A stretch of 64,000 nucleotides of DNA from an uncultured Acidobacteriaceae bacterium (GCA_903904755.1 CAIVDV010000075.1:1-64000); one strand, 5' to 3'; numbered from the stretch's first letter, positions 44,789-54,289 are shown. Program-made: numbers and translations. Notes: a model not told the origin generated them from the letters alone.

Positions 44789-45577
44789 ATGGCCCACACG
44801 CACTCCTCAGAATTCTCCGGCCTCACCGCCATCATCACCGGCGCGGCACGCGGCATCGGCCGCTCCATTGCTGAATCACTCCACGCCCAGGGCGCTCGCC
44901 TCATCCTCGTCGATAACCGCGCCGACATCGGCCAGGAAACCGTCGAATCCCTCCGCACCCGCGGCGGCGCCTCCGTCGATCTCCTCGTCGCCGACCTCGC
45001 CCGCCCCCAGGCCATCGCCGGCCTCGCCCTCGAAATCGCTGACATGACCCCCACCGTCGACCTCCTCGTCAACAACGCCGGCATCGAAGTCGACCTCGCC
45101 TGGGACCGCCTCACCTCCGACGAATTCGACCGCGTCCTCGCCGTCAACCTCCGCGCCCCCTTCCTCCTCTCCCAGGCACTCGCCGGCCAGTTCCCTCCCG
45201 CCGGCGGCGCCATCCTCAACCTCAGCTCCATCCACGCCACTCATGCCTTCCTCAACTCCATCGCATATGCCTGCTCCAAAGCCGGTCTCCTCGCCCTCAC
45301 CCGTAACCTCGCCCTCGAGCTCGCCCCCCGCAACATCCGCGTCAATGCCCTCTGCCCCGGCTACATCGACACCCCCCTCTGGGAAGAATGGGTCAACTCC
45401 GCCCCCGACCCCGAAGCCCTCTCCCGCGAAACCACCGCCCTCCACCCCCTCGGCCGCCGCGGCCAACCCGCTGACGTCGCTGCCGCTGCCCTCTACCTCC
45501 TCAGCCCCTCCGCCAGCTTCGTCACCGGCACCTCCCTCGTCATCGACGGCGGCCTCACCGTCCGCGCCCATCCATAA
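44789..45577 (+). CDS. SDR-family oxidoreductase
   Basis: A 262-residue short-chain dehydrogenase. The cofactor motif TGAARGIG is near residue 18, NNAG follows, and the catalytic Ser/Tyr/Lys set is in LNLSSIHATHAFLNSIAYACSKAG (two parts: LSSIH and AYACSK). The Asp in LVDNRAD after strand beta-2 favours NAD over NADP. It directly follows the GH36 gene in one operon, so a sugar or sugar-acid dehydrogenase that oxidises the released monosaccharide is likely. Confidence 0.86.
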   Translation: MAHTHSSEFSGLTAIITGAARGIGRSIAESLHAQGARLILVDNRADIGQETVESLRTRGGASVDLLVADLARPQAIAGLALEIADMTPTVDLLVNNAGIEVDLAWDRLTSDEFDRVLAVNLRAPFLLSQALAGQFPPAGGAILNLSSIHATHAFLNSIAYACSKAGLLALTRNLALELAPRNIRVNALCPGYIDTPLWEEWVNSAPDPEALSRETTALHPLGRRGQPADVAAAALYLLSPSASFVTGTSLVIDGGLTVRAHP

Positions 45578-45762
45578 ACCGAACCCTCTTCCTCAAATCC
45601 CATCTAAACCCAACAGAGTTCCCCAAAACTCCACCCTCCACGCCCAAAATTCCAATGTTTTCCGCGACATCTCATTCAAAAATGCCCGATATCCGCTGGT
45701 ACGCGACACCCGCATAACCGTAAGATGGGCTGTCCCGGATTTCCGGCCCCCAGGTGTCGCCC

Positions 45763-47736
45763 ATGAAAAAAGAAAAAGCCGCCATCAGTGGAACCCTCCG
45801 CCAGGAATTCAAGAAGGATCTCGAGCTCTTCGAGTACTTCCTCGTCCTGCTCAACAACTCCAGCCCCATCCGCAACGTCGAGCTCATGTGGGCCGAGGAC
45901 CTCGACCTCTTTGGCCCCGGCCAGCAGCGCCCCCGCGTCACCACCGGCGAGGCACTCGTACAAATCGCCCAGCTCAACCCCCTCGGCCAGGAAGCCTCCG
46001 GCCGCACCTCACCCAGCCCCAGCACCCTCTTCTGCGACCTCATCCACGGCTTCGGCTCCTTCGAAGAGCAAACCTGCGGCCGCAGCGACCGCCCCGCAAA
46101 GGAACGTTGTCGCTCCACCGGCTGCTCCCAGGTCTACCCCTGCCACGTCGGACTCACCGACATCGCCGTCCCCGTCACCAGCGAGGCCCGCTACCTCGGC
46201 ACCCTCTTCTCCGGCCAGGTCCTCACCACCCCGCCCACACCCGAATCCTTCGCCCAGATCCGCGAAGCCATGGCCGGCATGGATCACATCGACTTCGCCC
46301 GCCTCGAAGAGGCCTACTACCGCGTCCCCGTCGTCACCCTGGCCCAAATCTCCGAGATGCGCCACATGATGGAGGTCTTCGCCCGCTACCTCGGCAACTC
46401 CTGGAAGCGCCTGGAAATCATGAGCGAATTCCAGCAGGTCCGCGAACGCGAACTCGCCCTCGACCGCCGCGAACTCGCCGAAATGCTCCTCGCCCGCCAA
46501 TCCGGCAACGGCGCGGCCGAAAGTCAGGAAACCCTCCGCACCCTCGCCGCCGACGTCGGCCTCGGCCGCCTCCCCGATCGCATCATCGTCCTCCGCATGG
46601 CCGCCCCCACCCAGAACGCCCTCGACGACCTCCTCCACGAATCCGGCGCGCGCTCCACCGCCGCCATCAGCGGCCACCTCGCCCTCGTTCGCGCCGGCCA
46701 CCTCGTTGAAGATACCTGCCGCAGTTGGGCAAACACCCTCGCCACCTCCGTCGCTCCCGGCGAAATCTGCATCCTCACCGCCCAAAAATCCCGCACCCCC
46801 GGCCACGAGCGCATGGTCCTCGAAGAAATGGCACAGTCCCTCGTCCGCACCGTCCGCGCCCAGGGACTCTCCCAGGTTCGCGCCGGCGTCAGCGGCCTCC
46901 ACCCTGAGCCCGCCAGCCTCCTCCGCGGTTATCACGAGGCATGCGCCGCGCTCGACGCCGTTCAGGGCCCCGCCGGCCTCCACTCCGGCGCCATCCACTG
47001 GTACGAGGCTCTTCCCGAGCGCCGCCAGCAGCCCGCACAGGCCCTCGGCTCCGTCCTCAAAGCCCTCCAATCCGCCGCTCCCGGTGAGGTCTCTCCCGCC
47101 GTCCGCGAATTCCTCTCCGTCGTCGCCCCCGCCGGCGCCAACGCCCAGCAGCTCCACCAGGCTCGCGGCCTCCTCACCTGGGCCTGCGAACACCTCGCCC
47201 GCGAGCTCGCCACCCTCGGCATTGAAAGCCCCGCACTCTCCGCCGCCAAAGACTCCGCCGAGCAGATCATCGTCGCCGCGCCCAGCTCCTTCGCCATGGC
47301 TGACGCCTTCCGCCGCCTCGTCGAGCAAATGCGCCTCCACGTCGCAGAAGCCTTCTCCCAGCGCGAACAGAAAATCGTCATCGAGACCCAGCGCCTCGTT
47401 CGCGAAATCGGCCCCGCACGCATCACCATCCAGCAGCTCGCCCACAACCTTGAGCTATCCCCCGGCCACCTCGGCCGCGTCTTCAGCCGCACCACCGGCA
47501 CCACCCTCGAGGAATACCTCATCCGCCAGCGACTCGAGCTCGGCAAGCGACTCCTCCTCGATCCCCGCCTCCATGTCGCCGAGGTCGCCGACCGCTGCGG
47601 CTTCTGCAACCCCGCCTACTTCGCCTCCGTCTTCAAAAAACACATGAACTGCACCCCCCGCGCCTACGCCCGCCAGCCCCAGCGCTACGGCATGCCGGAA
47701 AACCGCACCCCAGAACTCGACCTCCTCGCAGGCTAA
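45763..47736 (+). CDS. AraC-family regulator with PocR-type sensor domain
   Basis: A 657-residue transcription factor. Residues about 10-200 fit a PocR-like ligand domain with conserved cysteines (STLFCDLIHGF, ERCRSTGCSQVYPCHVGLTD, IAVPVTSEARYLGTLFSGQV). A middle region with VLRMAAPTQNALDDLLHESG resembles the GGDEF-like/response part of large AraC proteins. The C-terminal 100 residues are the AraC double helix-turn-helix (ITIQQLAHNLELSPGHLGRV, HVAEVADRCGFCNPAYFASV). ATG 45763 is preferred over GTG 45754 because AGGTG sits just upstream. It lies between the SDR and alcohol dehydrogenase genes and probably controls the island. Confidence 0.87.
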   Translation: MKKEKAAISGTLRQEFKKDLELFEYFLVLLNNSSPIRNVELMWAEDLDLFGPGQQRPRVTTGEALVQIAQLNPLGQEASGRTSPSPSTLFCDLIHGFGSFEEQTCGRSDRPAKERCRSTGCSQVYPCHVGLTDIAVPVTSEARYLGTLFSGQVLTTPPTPESFAQIREAMAGMDHIDFARLEEAYYRVPVVTLAQISEMRHMMEVFARYLGNSWKRLEIMSEFQQVRERELALDRRELAEMLLARQSGNGAAESQETLRTLAADVGLGRLPDRIIVLRMAAPTQNALDDLLHESGARSTAAISGHLALVRAGHLVEDTCRSWANTLATSVAPGEICILTAQKSRTPGHERMVLEEMAQSLVRTVRAQGLSQVRAGVSGLHPEPASLLRGYHEACAALDAVQGPAGLHSGAIHWYEALPERRQQPAQALGSVLKALQSAAPGEVSPAVREFLSVVAPAGANAQQLHQARGLLTWACEHLARELATLGIESPALSAAKDSAEQIIVAAPSSFAMADAFRRLVEQMRLHVAEAFSQREQKIVIETQRLVREIGPARITIQQLAHNLELSPGHLGRVFSRTTGTTLEEYLIRQRLELGKRLLLDPRLHVAEVADRCGFCNPAYFASVFKKHMNCTPRAYARQPQRYGMPENRTPELDLLAG

Positions 47737-47768
47737 CAACCTGCCCGGCTATCGAAAGGACCCTATCT

Positions 47769-48758
47769 ATGCGCGCACTCGTCTACACCGCCAACCGCAT
47801 CGTCACCATGCAGGATCTCCCCCCCGTCACCCCCGCCCCCGGCGAAGTCGCCATCTCCGTCACCGCCGGCGGCATCTGCGGGTCTGACATGTCCGGTTTC
47901 CTCGGCCACAGCCGCCGCCGCGTCCCGCCCCTCGTCCTCGGCCACGAGTTCGTCGGTCGCCTCGCCTCCGGCTCCCGCGTCGTTGCCAATCCCCTCTTCA
48001 GTTGCGACCGCTGCCGCGCCTGTCTCTCCGGCCAGCAAAACCTCTGTGCCTCATGGCGTCTCCTCGGCCTCGACCGCACCCAGGGCTGCTTTACTGAGTC
48101 CGTCAACATCCCCGAATCCCAGATCTACACCATCCCCGACTCCCTCTCCGACGAGCAGGCCGTCCTTACCGAACCCCTCGCCAACATCGTCCACCTCTTC
48201 CGCATCGCCGCCCCCCACCCCTTCTTCCGCATGGGCATCGTCGGCGCAGGCACCATGGGCGCGCTCGCCCTCCAGGGCGCTCTCCGCCTCGGCGTCAAAG
48301 ATATCCTCATTCAGGACGTCAGCCAGCTCCGCCTCGACGAAGCCCTCCGCATGGGCGCAACCGTCGCCCCCAACGTCTCCACCGAAGAGGGCCGCAACCT
48401 CGCCCGCACCTTCGCCGGCGACGGACTCGACCTCGTCCTCGACGCCTCTGGCTCCGGCCCTGCCCGCCAGGCCGCCTTCGACCTCTGCCGCCCCGGCGGC
48501 ACCGTCGTCCTCCTCGGCATGGGCGCTGAACGCAGCGAAATCGACTTCGTCTCCAGCATCCGCAAGGAACACCGCGTCGTCATGTCCTTCGCCTACACCC
48601 CCGCCGACTTCGAACAGGCCCTCAAACTCCTCATCGCCAACGAAATCAACCTCACCCCCTGGACCCAAACCCTCCCCCTCGAACAAGGCCAGGACGCCTT
48701 CGACCACATGGCCAACACCCCCGGCTCCACCCTCAAAATGCTCCTCCGCGTCAACTAA
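47769..48758 (+). CDS. Zinc-dependent medium-chain alcohol/polyol dehydrogenase
   Basis: A 329-residue MDR enzyme. The catalytic zinc site reads GGICGSDMSG and VLGHEFVG, and a structural zinc site has four cysteines in FSCDRCRACLSGQQNLC. The Rossmann motif VGAGTMGALA is near residue 158. It resembles sorbitol/galactitol-type dehydrogenases. AAAGGA eight bases before the ATG supports the start, which is 32 bases after the AraC stop. With the SDR and the dehydratase-like gene it would fit an oxidative sugar pathway; the substrate is not determinable. Confidence 0.86.
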   Translation: MRALVYTANRIVTMQDLPPVTPAPGEVAISVTAGGICGSDMSGFLGHSRRRVPPLVLGHEFVGRLASGSRVVANPLFSCDRCRACLSGQQNLCASWRLLGLDRTQGCFTESVNIPESQIYTIPDSLSDEQAVLTEPLANIVHLFRIAAPHPFFRMGIVGAGTMGALALQGALRLGVKDILIQDVSQLRLDEALRMGATVAPNVSTEEGRNLARTFAGDGLDLVLDASGSGPARQAAFDLCRPGGTVVLLGMGAERSEIDFVSSIRKEHRVVMSFAYTPADFEQALKLLIANEINLTPWTQTLPLEQGQDAFDHMANTPGSTLKMLLRVN

Positions 48759-48786
48759 CCCAGCGCCACAACAACTCTTCGGGTGC

Positions 48787-48869
48787 CCCCGGTCTCGCTT
48801 CTGAGACCGGGGAGTAATCCCTCTCACGCCCTCCACAAATCCCACACCCCAATCGAGCGCAGCTCGATT
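48787..48869. repeat. Hairpin module, family 2, copy 1
   Basis: CCCCGGTCTC-GCTTCT-GAGACCGGGG (48787-48812) is a perfect 10-bp stem preceded by GGGTGC. It is followed by AATCGAGC-GCA-GCTCGATT (48851-48869), an 8-bp stem, and by CTGACCCCTG repeats near 48894-48910. The same order recurs at 60219-60304. Both copies lie just beyond the 3' end of a minus-strand gene. Confidence 0.75.
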
Positions 48870-48918
48870 CAACTGATCTCTGATCTCTGAAAACTGACCC
48901 CTGACCCCTGCCCCCCCC

Positions 48919-50043
48919 CTACACCCGATACCTCTCCACCGTCTCCCAATTCAACGTCACCCCCAGCCCCGGCCCATCCGGAACCCGCACATACCCGTCC
49001 GCCTCCACCGGGAAGTGCTCCACCGTCGTCTCCCAGCGCAGCGGCGAGTGGCTCAGTGAAAACTCCAGCGGCTCTTCCTTCTCCTGCGCCGCCAGAAAAT
49101 GCAGATTCGCCGCAATCTCGATATTCGTCTTGTACCCGTGCGTAATCACCCGCTTGCCCCGCGAAAACGCCGCCTTGGCAATCTGCGTAATCCCCGTAAA
49201 CCCACCCACCTGCGAAATATCCGGCTGGCAAATGCTCGCCCCGCCCCGGTCCATCATCTCGATAAAATCCCGCACATGCGTCAGACCCAGGTCCCCCACC
49301 CCCAGTTCCAGCCCGTGCTTGCTCATCTCCAGGTGCCCCTCCACATCATCCAGCGGCAGCGGAGCCTCCAGAAACCAAATCCCCACATCCTTGTACACCG
49401 GGAACAGCTTCAGCCCCTGCTCCGCCGTCCGATAGCTCAGTGCCGCGTCCACAATCAGCCGCGCTTCCGGAGCCTGCTCTCTCGCCGCAGCCAGCAGCCG
49501 CCCCGTCAGCGCAATATCCTCCAGCCACCACGGGTCCGCCGCAAACTTGAACGCCCGCAGATGCTTCGCCTGCCCCGCCGCCACCTGCGCCTTCACCTCT
49601 TCCGGTGTCCGCGCCATCGGGTAAATCGTCCCATACGCCGGCACCCGCTCCCGCTTCTTCCCCCCCAGCAGCGCATGAACCGGCTTGCCCTCCATCTGCC
49701 CCTTCAGGTCCCACAGCGCCAGGTCCACGCCCCCAATCGCGTGCATCATCAGCCCGCGCCGCCCCACATAATCCGTCTGGTCAAACATCTTCTGCCACAG
49801 CCGTGTCGGGTCATCCAGCTCCTCCCCCACCAATATCGCCGACAGGCTCCGCGCGTGGTTATGCGCCGAAGGCCCCCGCACAATCGCCTGTATCGCCGGC
49901 GCCATCGACTCCGTCTCCCCAATCCCCGTCAGCCCGCCGTCCGTCCTCACCACCAGCACGCAATCGTCATAGCTCCCGTCAAACAGCTCAATCAGCGGAT
50001 CCTCCGCCCGCAGGTGAATCGCCTCAATCCCGGTAATCTTCAT
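48919..50043 (-). CDS. Mandelate racemase/muconate lactonizing-family enzyme
   Basis: A 374-residue enolase-superfamily enzyme, which removes an alpha proton from a carboxylate; dehydration of a sugar acid is the commonest reaction in such contexts. Metal ligands are visible in order: Asp in LIVDAALSYR, Glu in WFLEAPLPLDD and Asp in LGVGDLGLT. The acid/base Lys is in RAFKFAADP, and ITHGYKTNIEIAAN supplies His/Lys on the other face. The ATG at 50043 has GGAGGAGACGGG upstream; the longer open frame is only chance. It is divergent from the EamA pair, which may import its substrate. Confidence 0.86.
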   Translation of the reverse strand: MKITGIEAIHLRAEDPLIELFDGSYDDCVLVVRTDGGLTGIGETESMAPAIQAIVRGPSAHNHARSLSAILVGEELDDPTRLWQKMFDQTDYVGRRGLMMHAIGGVDLALWDLKGQMEGKPVHALLGGKKRERVPAYGTIYPMARTPEEVKAQVAAGQAKHLRAFKFAADPWWLEDIALTGRLLAAAREQAPEARLIVDAALSYRTAEQGLKLFPVYKDVGIWFLEAPLPLDDVEGHLEMSKHGLELGVGDLGLTHVRDFIEMMDRGGASICQPDISQVGGFTGITQIAKAAFSRGKRVITHGYKTNIEIAANLHFLAAQEKEEPLEFSLSHSPLRWETTVEHFPVEADGYVRVPDGPGLGVTLNWETVERYRV

Positions 50044-50262
50044 CCCGTCTCCTCCATCCAGCGTCTGCTCTCCAGCCGAGAATACTCGCCCCCAAACCAG
50101 CCCGAAAAGCCGCCCCTCGCAATCCCGACAGTATGAACCGCAAAACACCGCTCCGCCCCGGTTGCCCATGCCATCTCCGCCCGGTATGCTGCCCCAGTAT
50201 CCCCTCCCGCACCCCGCCGGAGCACGAAATCCACCCGCACGCACCCTGAGGTCCACCCACCT

Positions 50263-50730
50263 ATGCCCCAACCCGAAATCGTCCCCGCCGACCAGCCAGC
50301 CAGCCGCCGACCCCTCTGGCTCCTCTGGTCCATCGCCACCATCCTCCTCTGGGGCGTCTGGGGACTCGTCTCCAAAATCGCCTCCGACGGCGTCGACGCC
50401 TACACCAACCAGCTCCTGTACACCCTCGGCATCCTGCCCCTGCTTCTCTTCGTCGGCCTCCACCTCCGCAAACGGCCCGACAGCCGACCCAACCAGCGCC
50501 GCGGCATCTTCTGGGCCTTCCTCACCGGCATCCTCGGCGGTGTCGGCAACCTCGCCTTCTTCCAGGCTCTCGTCAAGGGCGGAGCAGCTTCCATCGTCGC
50601 CCCCGTCACCGCTCTCTTCCCCATGGTCACCGTCCTGCTCGCCCTCATCTTCCTCCGCGAGCGCCTCGGCCGCCGCCAGTGGGCAGGCCTCGCCCTCGCC
50701 TTCGTCGCCATCTACCTCCTCAGTATCTAA
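50263..50730 (+). CDS. Half-size EamA/DMT transporter subunit A
   Basis: A 155-residue membrane protein with five predicted helices, forming a single EamA domain (LWSIATILLWGVWGLVSKIA, GVGNLAFFQALVKGGAASIV, TVLLALIFLRERLGRRQWAG). Usual DMT permeases carry two such domains in about 300 residues; here the second domain is a separate gene starting 12 bases later. A functional heterodimer is likely. GAGGT six bases before the ATG supports the start. The substrate is inferred to be a sugar or sugar acid from the neighbours. Confidence 0.83.
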   Translation: MPQPEIVPADQPASRRPLWLLWSIATILLWGVWGLVSKIASDGVDAYTNQLLYTLGILPLLLFVGLHLRKRPDSRPNQRRGIFWAFLTGILGGVGNLAFFQALVKGGAASIVAPVTALFPMVTVLLALIFLRERLGRRQWAGLALAFVAIYLLSI

Positions 50731-50742
50731 AGGACCCCCACC

Positions 50743-51162
50743 ATGCCCATCTGGCTCACCTTCGCCATCCTCGCTCTCGTCTTCTGGGGCATCACCGGAG
50801 TCACCCAAAAGCTCGCCACCAACCGCATCACCTCCGAGCGCAGCTTCCTCTGGTTCTGCTGGGCCATGGTCGCCCTCTCCGCCGTCGTACTCCTCTTTCA
50901 CCACGCCGGCTGGAAACTCGCCACCCCCGTCCTCATCGCCGCCATCGCCGGTGGTGCCCTCAACGGCCTCGGCGCATGGACCAGCTTCCGAGCACTCGAA
51001 TCCGGCGGCAAAGCCTCCATCGTCATCTCCCTCATCTCCCTCTACCCCCTCCTCACCGTCGTCCTCGCCGTCACCTTCCTCCACGAACACCTCACCCTCA
51101 CCCAAACCGCCGGCGCTCTCACCGCCATCGCCGCCGCCATCCTCATCTCCCTCGAAGGCTGA
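50743..51162 (+). CDS. Half-size EamA/DMT transporter subunit B
   Basis: A 139-residue, five-helix EamA domain (TFAILALVFWGITGVTQKLA, RALESGGKASIVISLISLYP, AVTFLHEHLTLTQTAGALTA) paralogous to the upstream subunit. AAAGGA before the ATG provides its own ribosome site. The two products together equal one standard ten-helix permease, with the expected inverted or dual arrangement not provable from sequence alone. A hairpin array follows its stop. Confidence 0.83.
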   Translation: MPIWLTFAILALVFWGITGVTQKLATNRITSERSFLWFCWAMVALSAVVLLFHHAGWKLATPVLIAAIAGGALNGLGAWTSFRALESGGKASIVISLISLYPLLTVVLAVTFLHEHLTLTQTAGALTAIAAAILISLEG

Positions 51163-51242
51163 AGCCCGCGCCCGCACTGCACCCAAACCTTCTCCCATAG
51201 ATTGCACCCGGGCCCAGCACCTACCCCAACACCCCCAGACCC

Positions 51243-51419
51243 GCGCCGTAGGCGCAGCGTAGATTAGCCCAACGCTTCAGCGTTGGGTCAGCCCACCCCA
51301 CCCACCACCCCGCAGTCCCGTAGGGACGGCGCCAACCACTCAGTCTTCGAGAGCTTTGTAACAACGGCACGGCTTCAGCCGGGCCAGAAGCGCACGATAG
51401 AAACAGAGGGCTTCAGCCC
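51243..51419. repeat. Hairpin array, family 1, copy 1
   Basis: Five stem-loops in 180 bases: GCGCC-GTA-GGCGC (51243-51255), CCCAACGC-TTCA-GCGTTGGG (51268-51287), GTCCC-GTA-GGGAC (51315-51327), CGGC-TTCA-GCCG (51370-51381) and GGGC-TTCA-GCCC (51408-51419). Loops are always GTA or TTCA. The first three recur in the same order at 57956-58037. This fills the 360-base gap between the EamA pair and the broken GNAT gene. Confidence 0.78.
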
Positions 51420-51521
51420 CTGCCCACCGCACGAGACGGAACACTACTACCGACTAAAGTTGTGCAGCAGCCTTTTGGCCACGGGGACGTGCCCGCCATA
51501 AAATGGACTTCAACTGCCACC

Positions 51522-52041
51522 ATGCCCACCCCCCGCATCCGCCGCGCCACTCCCGCCGACGCCCACACCATCGCAGCCCTCGCCGCCGCCCTCTTCCCCC
51601 TCGGCTGCCCCGCCAATACCCCACCCGCAGACCTCGCCCACTACATCCGCACCGAGCTCTCCCCCCAGCGCTTCCTCACCCTCCTCCAGGACGACCGCAA
51701 CCACGCCCTCCTCATCTCCGTCGCCAACACCCTCGCCGGCTACGCACTCCTCGCCCCATCCCACTCACCGGCCACCATCCAGCCCCCAGCACCCCTCGAA
51801 CTCCGCAAGTTCTACATCCACCCCGCCCATCACGGAGCCGGCCTCGCCCACACTCATGCGCCAGGTCCTCTTCATCGCCTCCACCCACGCTGACTCCCGC
51901 ATCTGGCTCACCGTCTTCTCCGGCAACCCCCGCGCCATCGCCTTCTATTCCAAACACGGCTTCCAAATCGTCGGCCAGCAACACTTCCTCGTGGGCGCCG
52001 ACCTACAGCAAGACCACCTCATGCTCCGGGCCAGTCTCTGA
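51522..52041 (+). pseudogene. Frameshifted GNAT-family N-acetyltransferase
   Basis: From ATG 51522 the first frame gives the N-terminal half of a GNAT fold (RIRRATPADAHTIAALAAAL) through motif A (LRKFYIHPAHHGAGLAHT) and then degenerates. A second frame, offset by one base, picks up at 51856 with the rest of the fold (RQVLFIASTHADSR, WLTVFSGNPRAIAFYSKHGF) to a stop at 52041. Joined, the halves give one complete acetyltransferase of about 170 residues. A two-base loss or one-base gain near 51850 explains the break. It may be a true pseudogene or a sequencing error. Confidence 0.75.
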
Positions 52042-52066
52042 CCCTCTGTCTCGCCCCGCCCACCCT

Positions 52067-54289
52067 TCACCGCCCCAAATCCTCCGGCAACACACCCATC
52101 CCCGCCGGCGGAGCACTCCCCGCCCCAGCCCCCAGCGCCCGATTCGGCGCATCCCCCATCTCCAGCTCCAGCCTCCCCCCATCCGCCACATCCGCATGAC
52201 GAAACCACACCTGCTCCAGCACCTTCCCATTCAGCCGCACGCTGCGAACATACTTGTTCTCGCGCGAGCTGCCCTTCGCCACAATCACAAAATCCTTCCC
52301 GTTCCTCAGATGAATCGTCGTCTTCGCAAACACCGGGCTCCCAATGTCATACACCGGAATCCCCGGCGTCACCGGATAAAACCCCATCATCGAAAACACC
52401 ACAAACGCGCTCATCCCCCCGCCATCCTCATCCCCCGGAATCCCCTGAAGCGTATCCGGGAAAAACGACTCCAGCAGCATCCGCACCCGCTTCTGCGTCT
52501 TCCACGGCTCCCCCAGCCGGTTGTACAGATACGGAATCGCAAAACTCGGCTCATTCCCCATCGAAAACTCGCCCACCATCGACGTCGAATCCGGAAACTT
52601 CGCCTGAAACTCATACTTCGACCGCTCCAGCGGCTCCCGAAACAGTTGATCCAGATTCGCCGCCGCCTTCGCCCTCCCTCCCATCAACTCCACCAGCCCG
52701 GCAAAGTCATGCAGCACATCCCACGTGTACGTGTACCCGTTGTTTTCGTCGTAGTAGTCCCGCCCGCCCATCCCGCCATCAAACTTCGGATCCAGCGGCT
52801 CAATCCATTTCCCGTCCGCGTCCTTCGGCCACATCAGCCCCTTCTCCGCCCGGAACAAATTCTTGTAATTCCCCGCCCGCCCCAGAAACAGCCTTTCATC
52901 CTCCGGCTTCTTCAGCACCCGCGCCATCTGCGCAATCGCCCAGTCATCAAAGCTGTTCTCCAGCGTCACCGGAACCGGCTGCCGCTTCTCAAACGGATGC
53001 ACCCCTGCATCCGTCTCCTTCTCCCCCGGTCGCAGCGCCGGCATATACCCATGCGCCGCATAGAACTCATCCAGCGGCCCCCGCTTGCCCAGCGACCACG
53101 GCAGCATCGTCACCTCCAGCGACCGCTTCCGCACCCCCTCAAACGCCACCGGCAAATCAAAATTCCGCACCCCCTTGAACCACGCATCCGCAAACCACGG
53201 CGCCGCATGATTCCCGTTCATGCACGCATACGGCCCCGTCAGCACCGCAAACGTCGGCATCACCCCCGCCTGCTCATACATCCGCACATACGACTGAATC
53301 TTGTCCCCTTCCATCTCCGGATTCAGCAGCGTCTGCAGCGGCTCCAGCGCCCGGTACGTATCCCACAGCCAGTTGTCCACATAGAACGGCCTCTTGTCCT
53401 CATGCACCGTGTGGTCAAACCCGCTGTAATACCGCCCATCCTCCGTGATGTTCACCATCCGCTCATAGCACCGGTACAGCGCCGTATAAAAGACCCTCTT
53501 CTGCGCCTCCGTCCCGCCCTCTACCGCCACCTGGCCCAGCACCTCGTTCCACCGCGCCTTCGCCTTCGCCTCTACCCCCTCGAATCCCCAATCCGGTATC
53601 TCCCGCCTCAGATTCGCCTTCGCCTGCTCCACGCTGATAAACGAAATCCCATACCGGAACTCCACCTTCTCCGCGTCCCACGCGCCCACCACCAACCGCG
53701 TCTTCACTCCTGTGCGCAGCACATCGCCGTGTACAGGCTTGTCAAACTCCCCATACACATACGCCTTCATCCCATTCAGTTGCTCTTCTCCATGCACTGA
53801 GAAACGCCAGATATCCATCGTCCCCGGCTTCCGGTTCTCCAGCACCACCTGCGCCTTCCCCTGCGGAAAGCTGAACCGGAAATACCCGCACCGCTCCGTC
53901 GCCGTAAACTCCGTCCGAATCAGCCCCTCGTCAAACCGCGTCGAGTAGTAATACGGCCTCGTCGTCTCCTCGTCGTATGCCGCTGACTGCTCATCCCCCG
54001 GCATAATGCGGAACAACTCGTCCATCCGGTGCGAACTGATCGTCAGCGGAAACCCCTTGATCTGGTCATCCAGACCATCCGCCCGCATCGGATACATCCG
54101 AACCATGCTGTTCGGCAGGTACACCGCCGGCCGCGTCGGCTCCAGCAATATCCCCACATTCCCAATCGTCGGGTCCACATACTCCACCTGCGCCGCCGCC
54201 TGCAAACCACACAGCACCACAGCACCCGCAAGCGCCTTCAACACAATCCGGTTCCCAATTCTCCGCGCAGCTCTCACTCTCGCCCCCAT
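52067..54289 (-). CDS. Secreted GH92 alpha-mannosidase-like enzyme
   Basis: A 740-residue exported hydrolase. A signal peptide (VLKALAGAVVLCGLQAAAQ) is followed by an N-terminal beta domain (VDPTIGNVGILLEPTRPAVY) and the (alpha/alpha)6 catalytic domain (YVDNWLWDTYRALEPL, NGNHAAPWFADAW, GNEPSFAIPYLYN, IPGDEDGGGMSAFVVFSMMG). These motifs identify family 92, which contains exo-acting calcium-dependent alpha-mannosidases. Linkage specificity is unknown. ATG 54289 is preferred; a longer start adds only 13 residues. It is in the same direction as the mutarotase-like and GH42 genes upstream. Confidence 0.88.
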   Translation of the reverse strand: MGARVRAARRIGNRIVLKALAGAVVLCGLQAAAQVEYVDPTIGNVGILLEPTRPAVYLPNSMVRMYPMRADGLDDQIKGFPLTISSHRMDELFRIMPGDEQSAAYDEETTRPYYYSTRFDEGLIRTEFTATERCGYFRFSFPQGKAQVVLENRKPGTMDIWRFSVHGEEQLNGMKAYVYGEFDKPVHGDVLRTGVKTRLVVGAWDAEKVEFRYGISFISVEQAKANLRREIPDWGFEGVEAKAKARWNEVLGQVAVEGGTEAQKRVFYTALYRCYERMVNITEDGRYYSGFDHTVHEDKRPFYVDNWLWDTYRALEPLQTLLNPEMEGDKIQSYVRMYEQAGVMPTFAVLTGPYACMNGNHAAPWFADAWFKGVRNFDLPVAFEGVRKRSLEVTMLPWSLGKRGPLDEFYAAHGYMPALRPGEKETDAGVHPFEKRQPVPVTLENSFDDWAIAQMARVLKKPEDERLFLGRAGNYKNLFRAEKGLMWPKDADGKWIEPLDPKFDGGMGGRDYYDENNGYTYTWDVLHDFAGLVELMGGRAKAAANLDQLFREPLERSKYEFQAKFPDSTSMVGEFSMGNEPSFAIPYLYNRLGEPWKTQKRVRMLLESFFPDTLQGIPGDEDGGGMSAFVVFSMMGFYPVTPGIPVYDIGSPVFAKTTIHLRNGKDFVIVAKGSSRENKYVRSVRLNGKVLEQVWFRHADVADGGRLELEMGDAPNRALGAGAGSAPPAGMGVLPEDLGR

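Noticed and set aside
50044-51207. Long N-terminal extension of the enolase-superfamily gene
   Set aside because: The added sequence is Gly/Asp/Glu low complexity antisense to the EamA genes; the enzyme's own start has a strong ribosome site at 50043.
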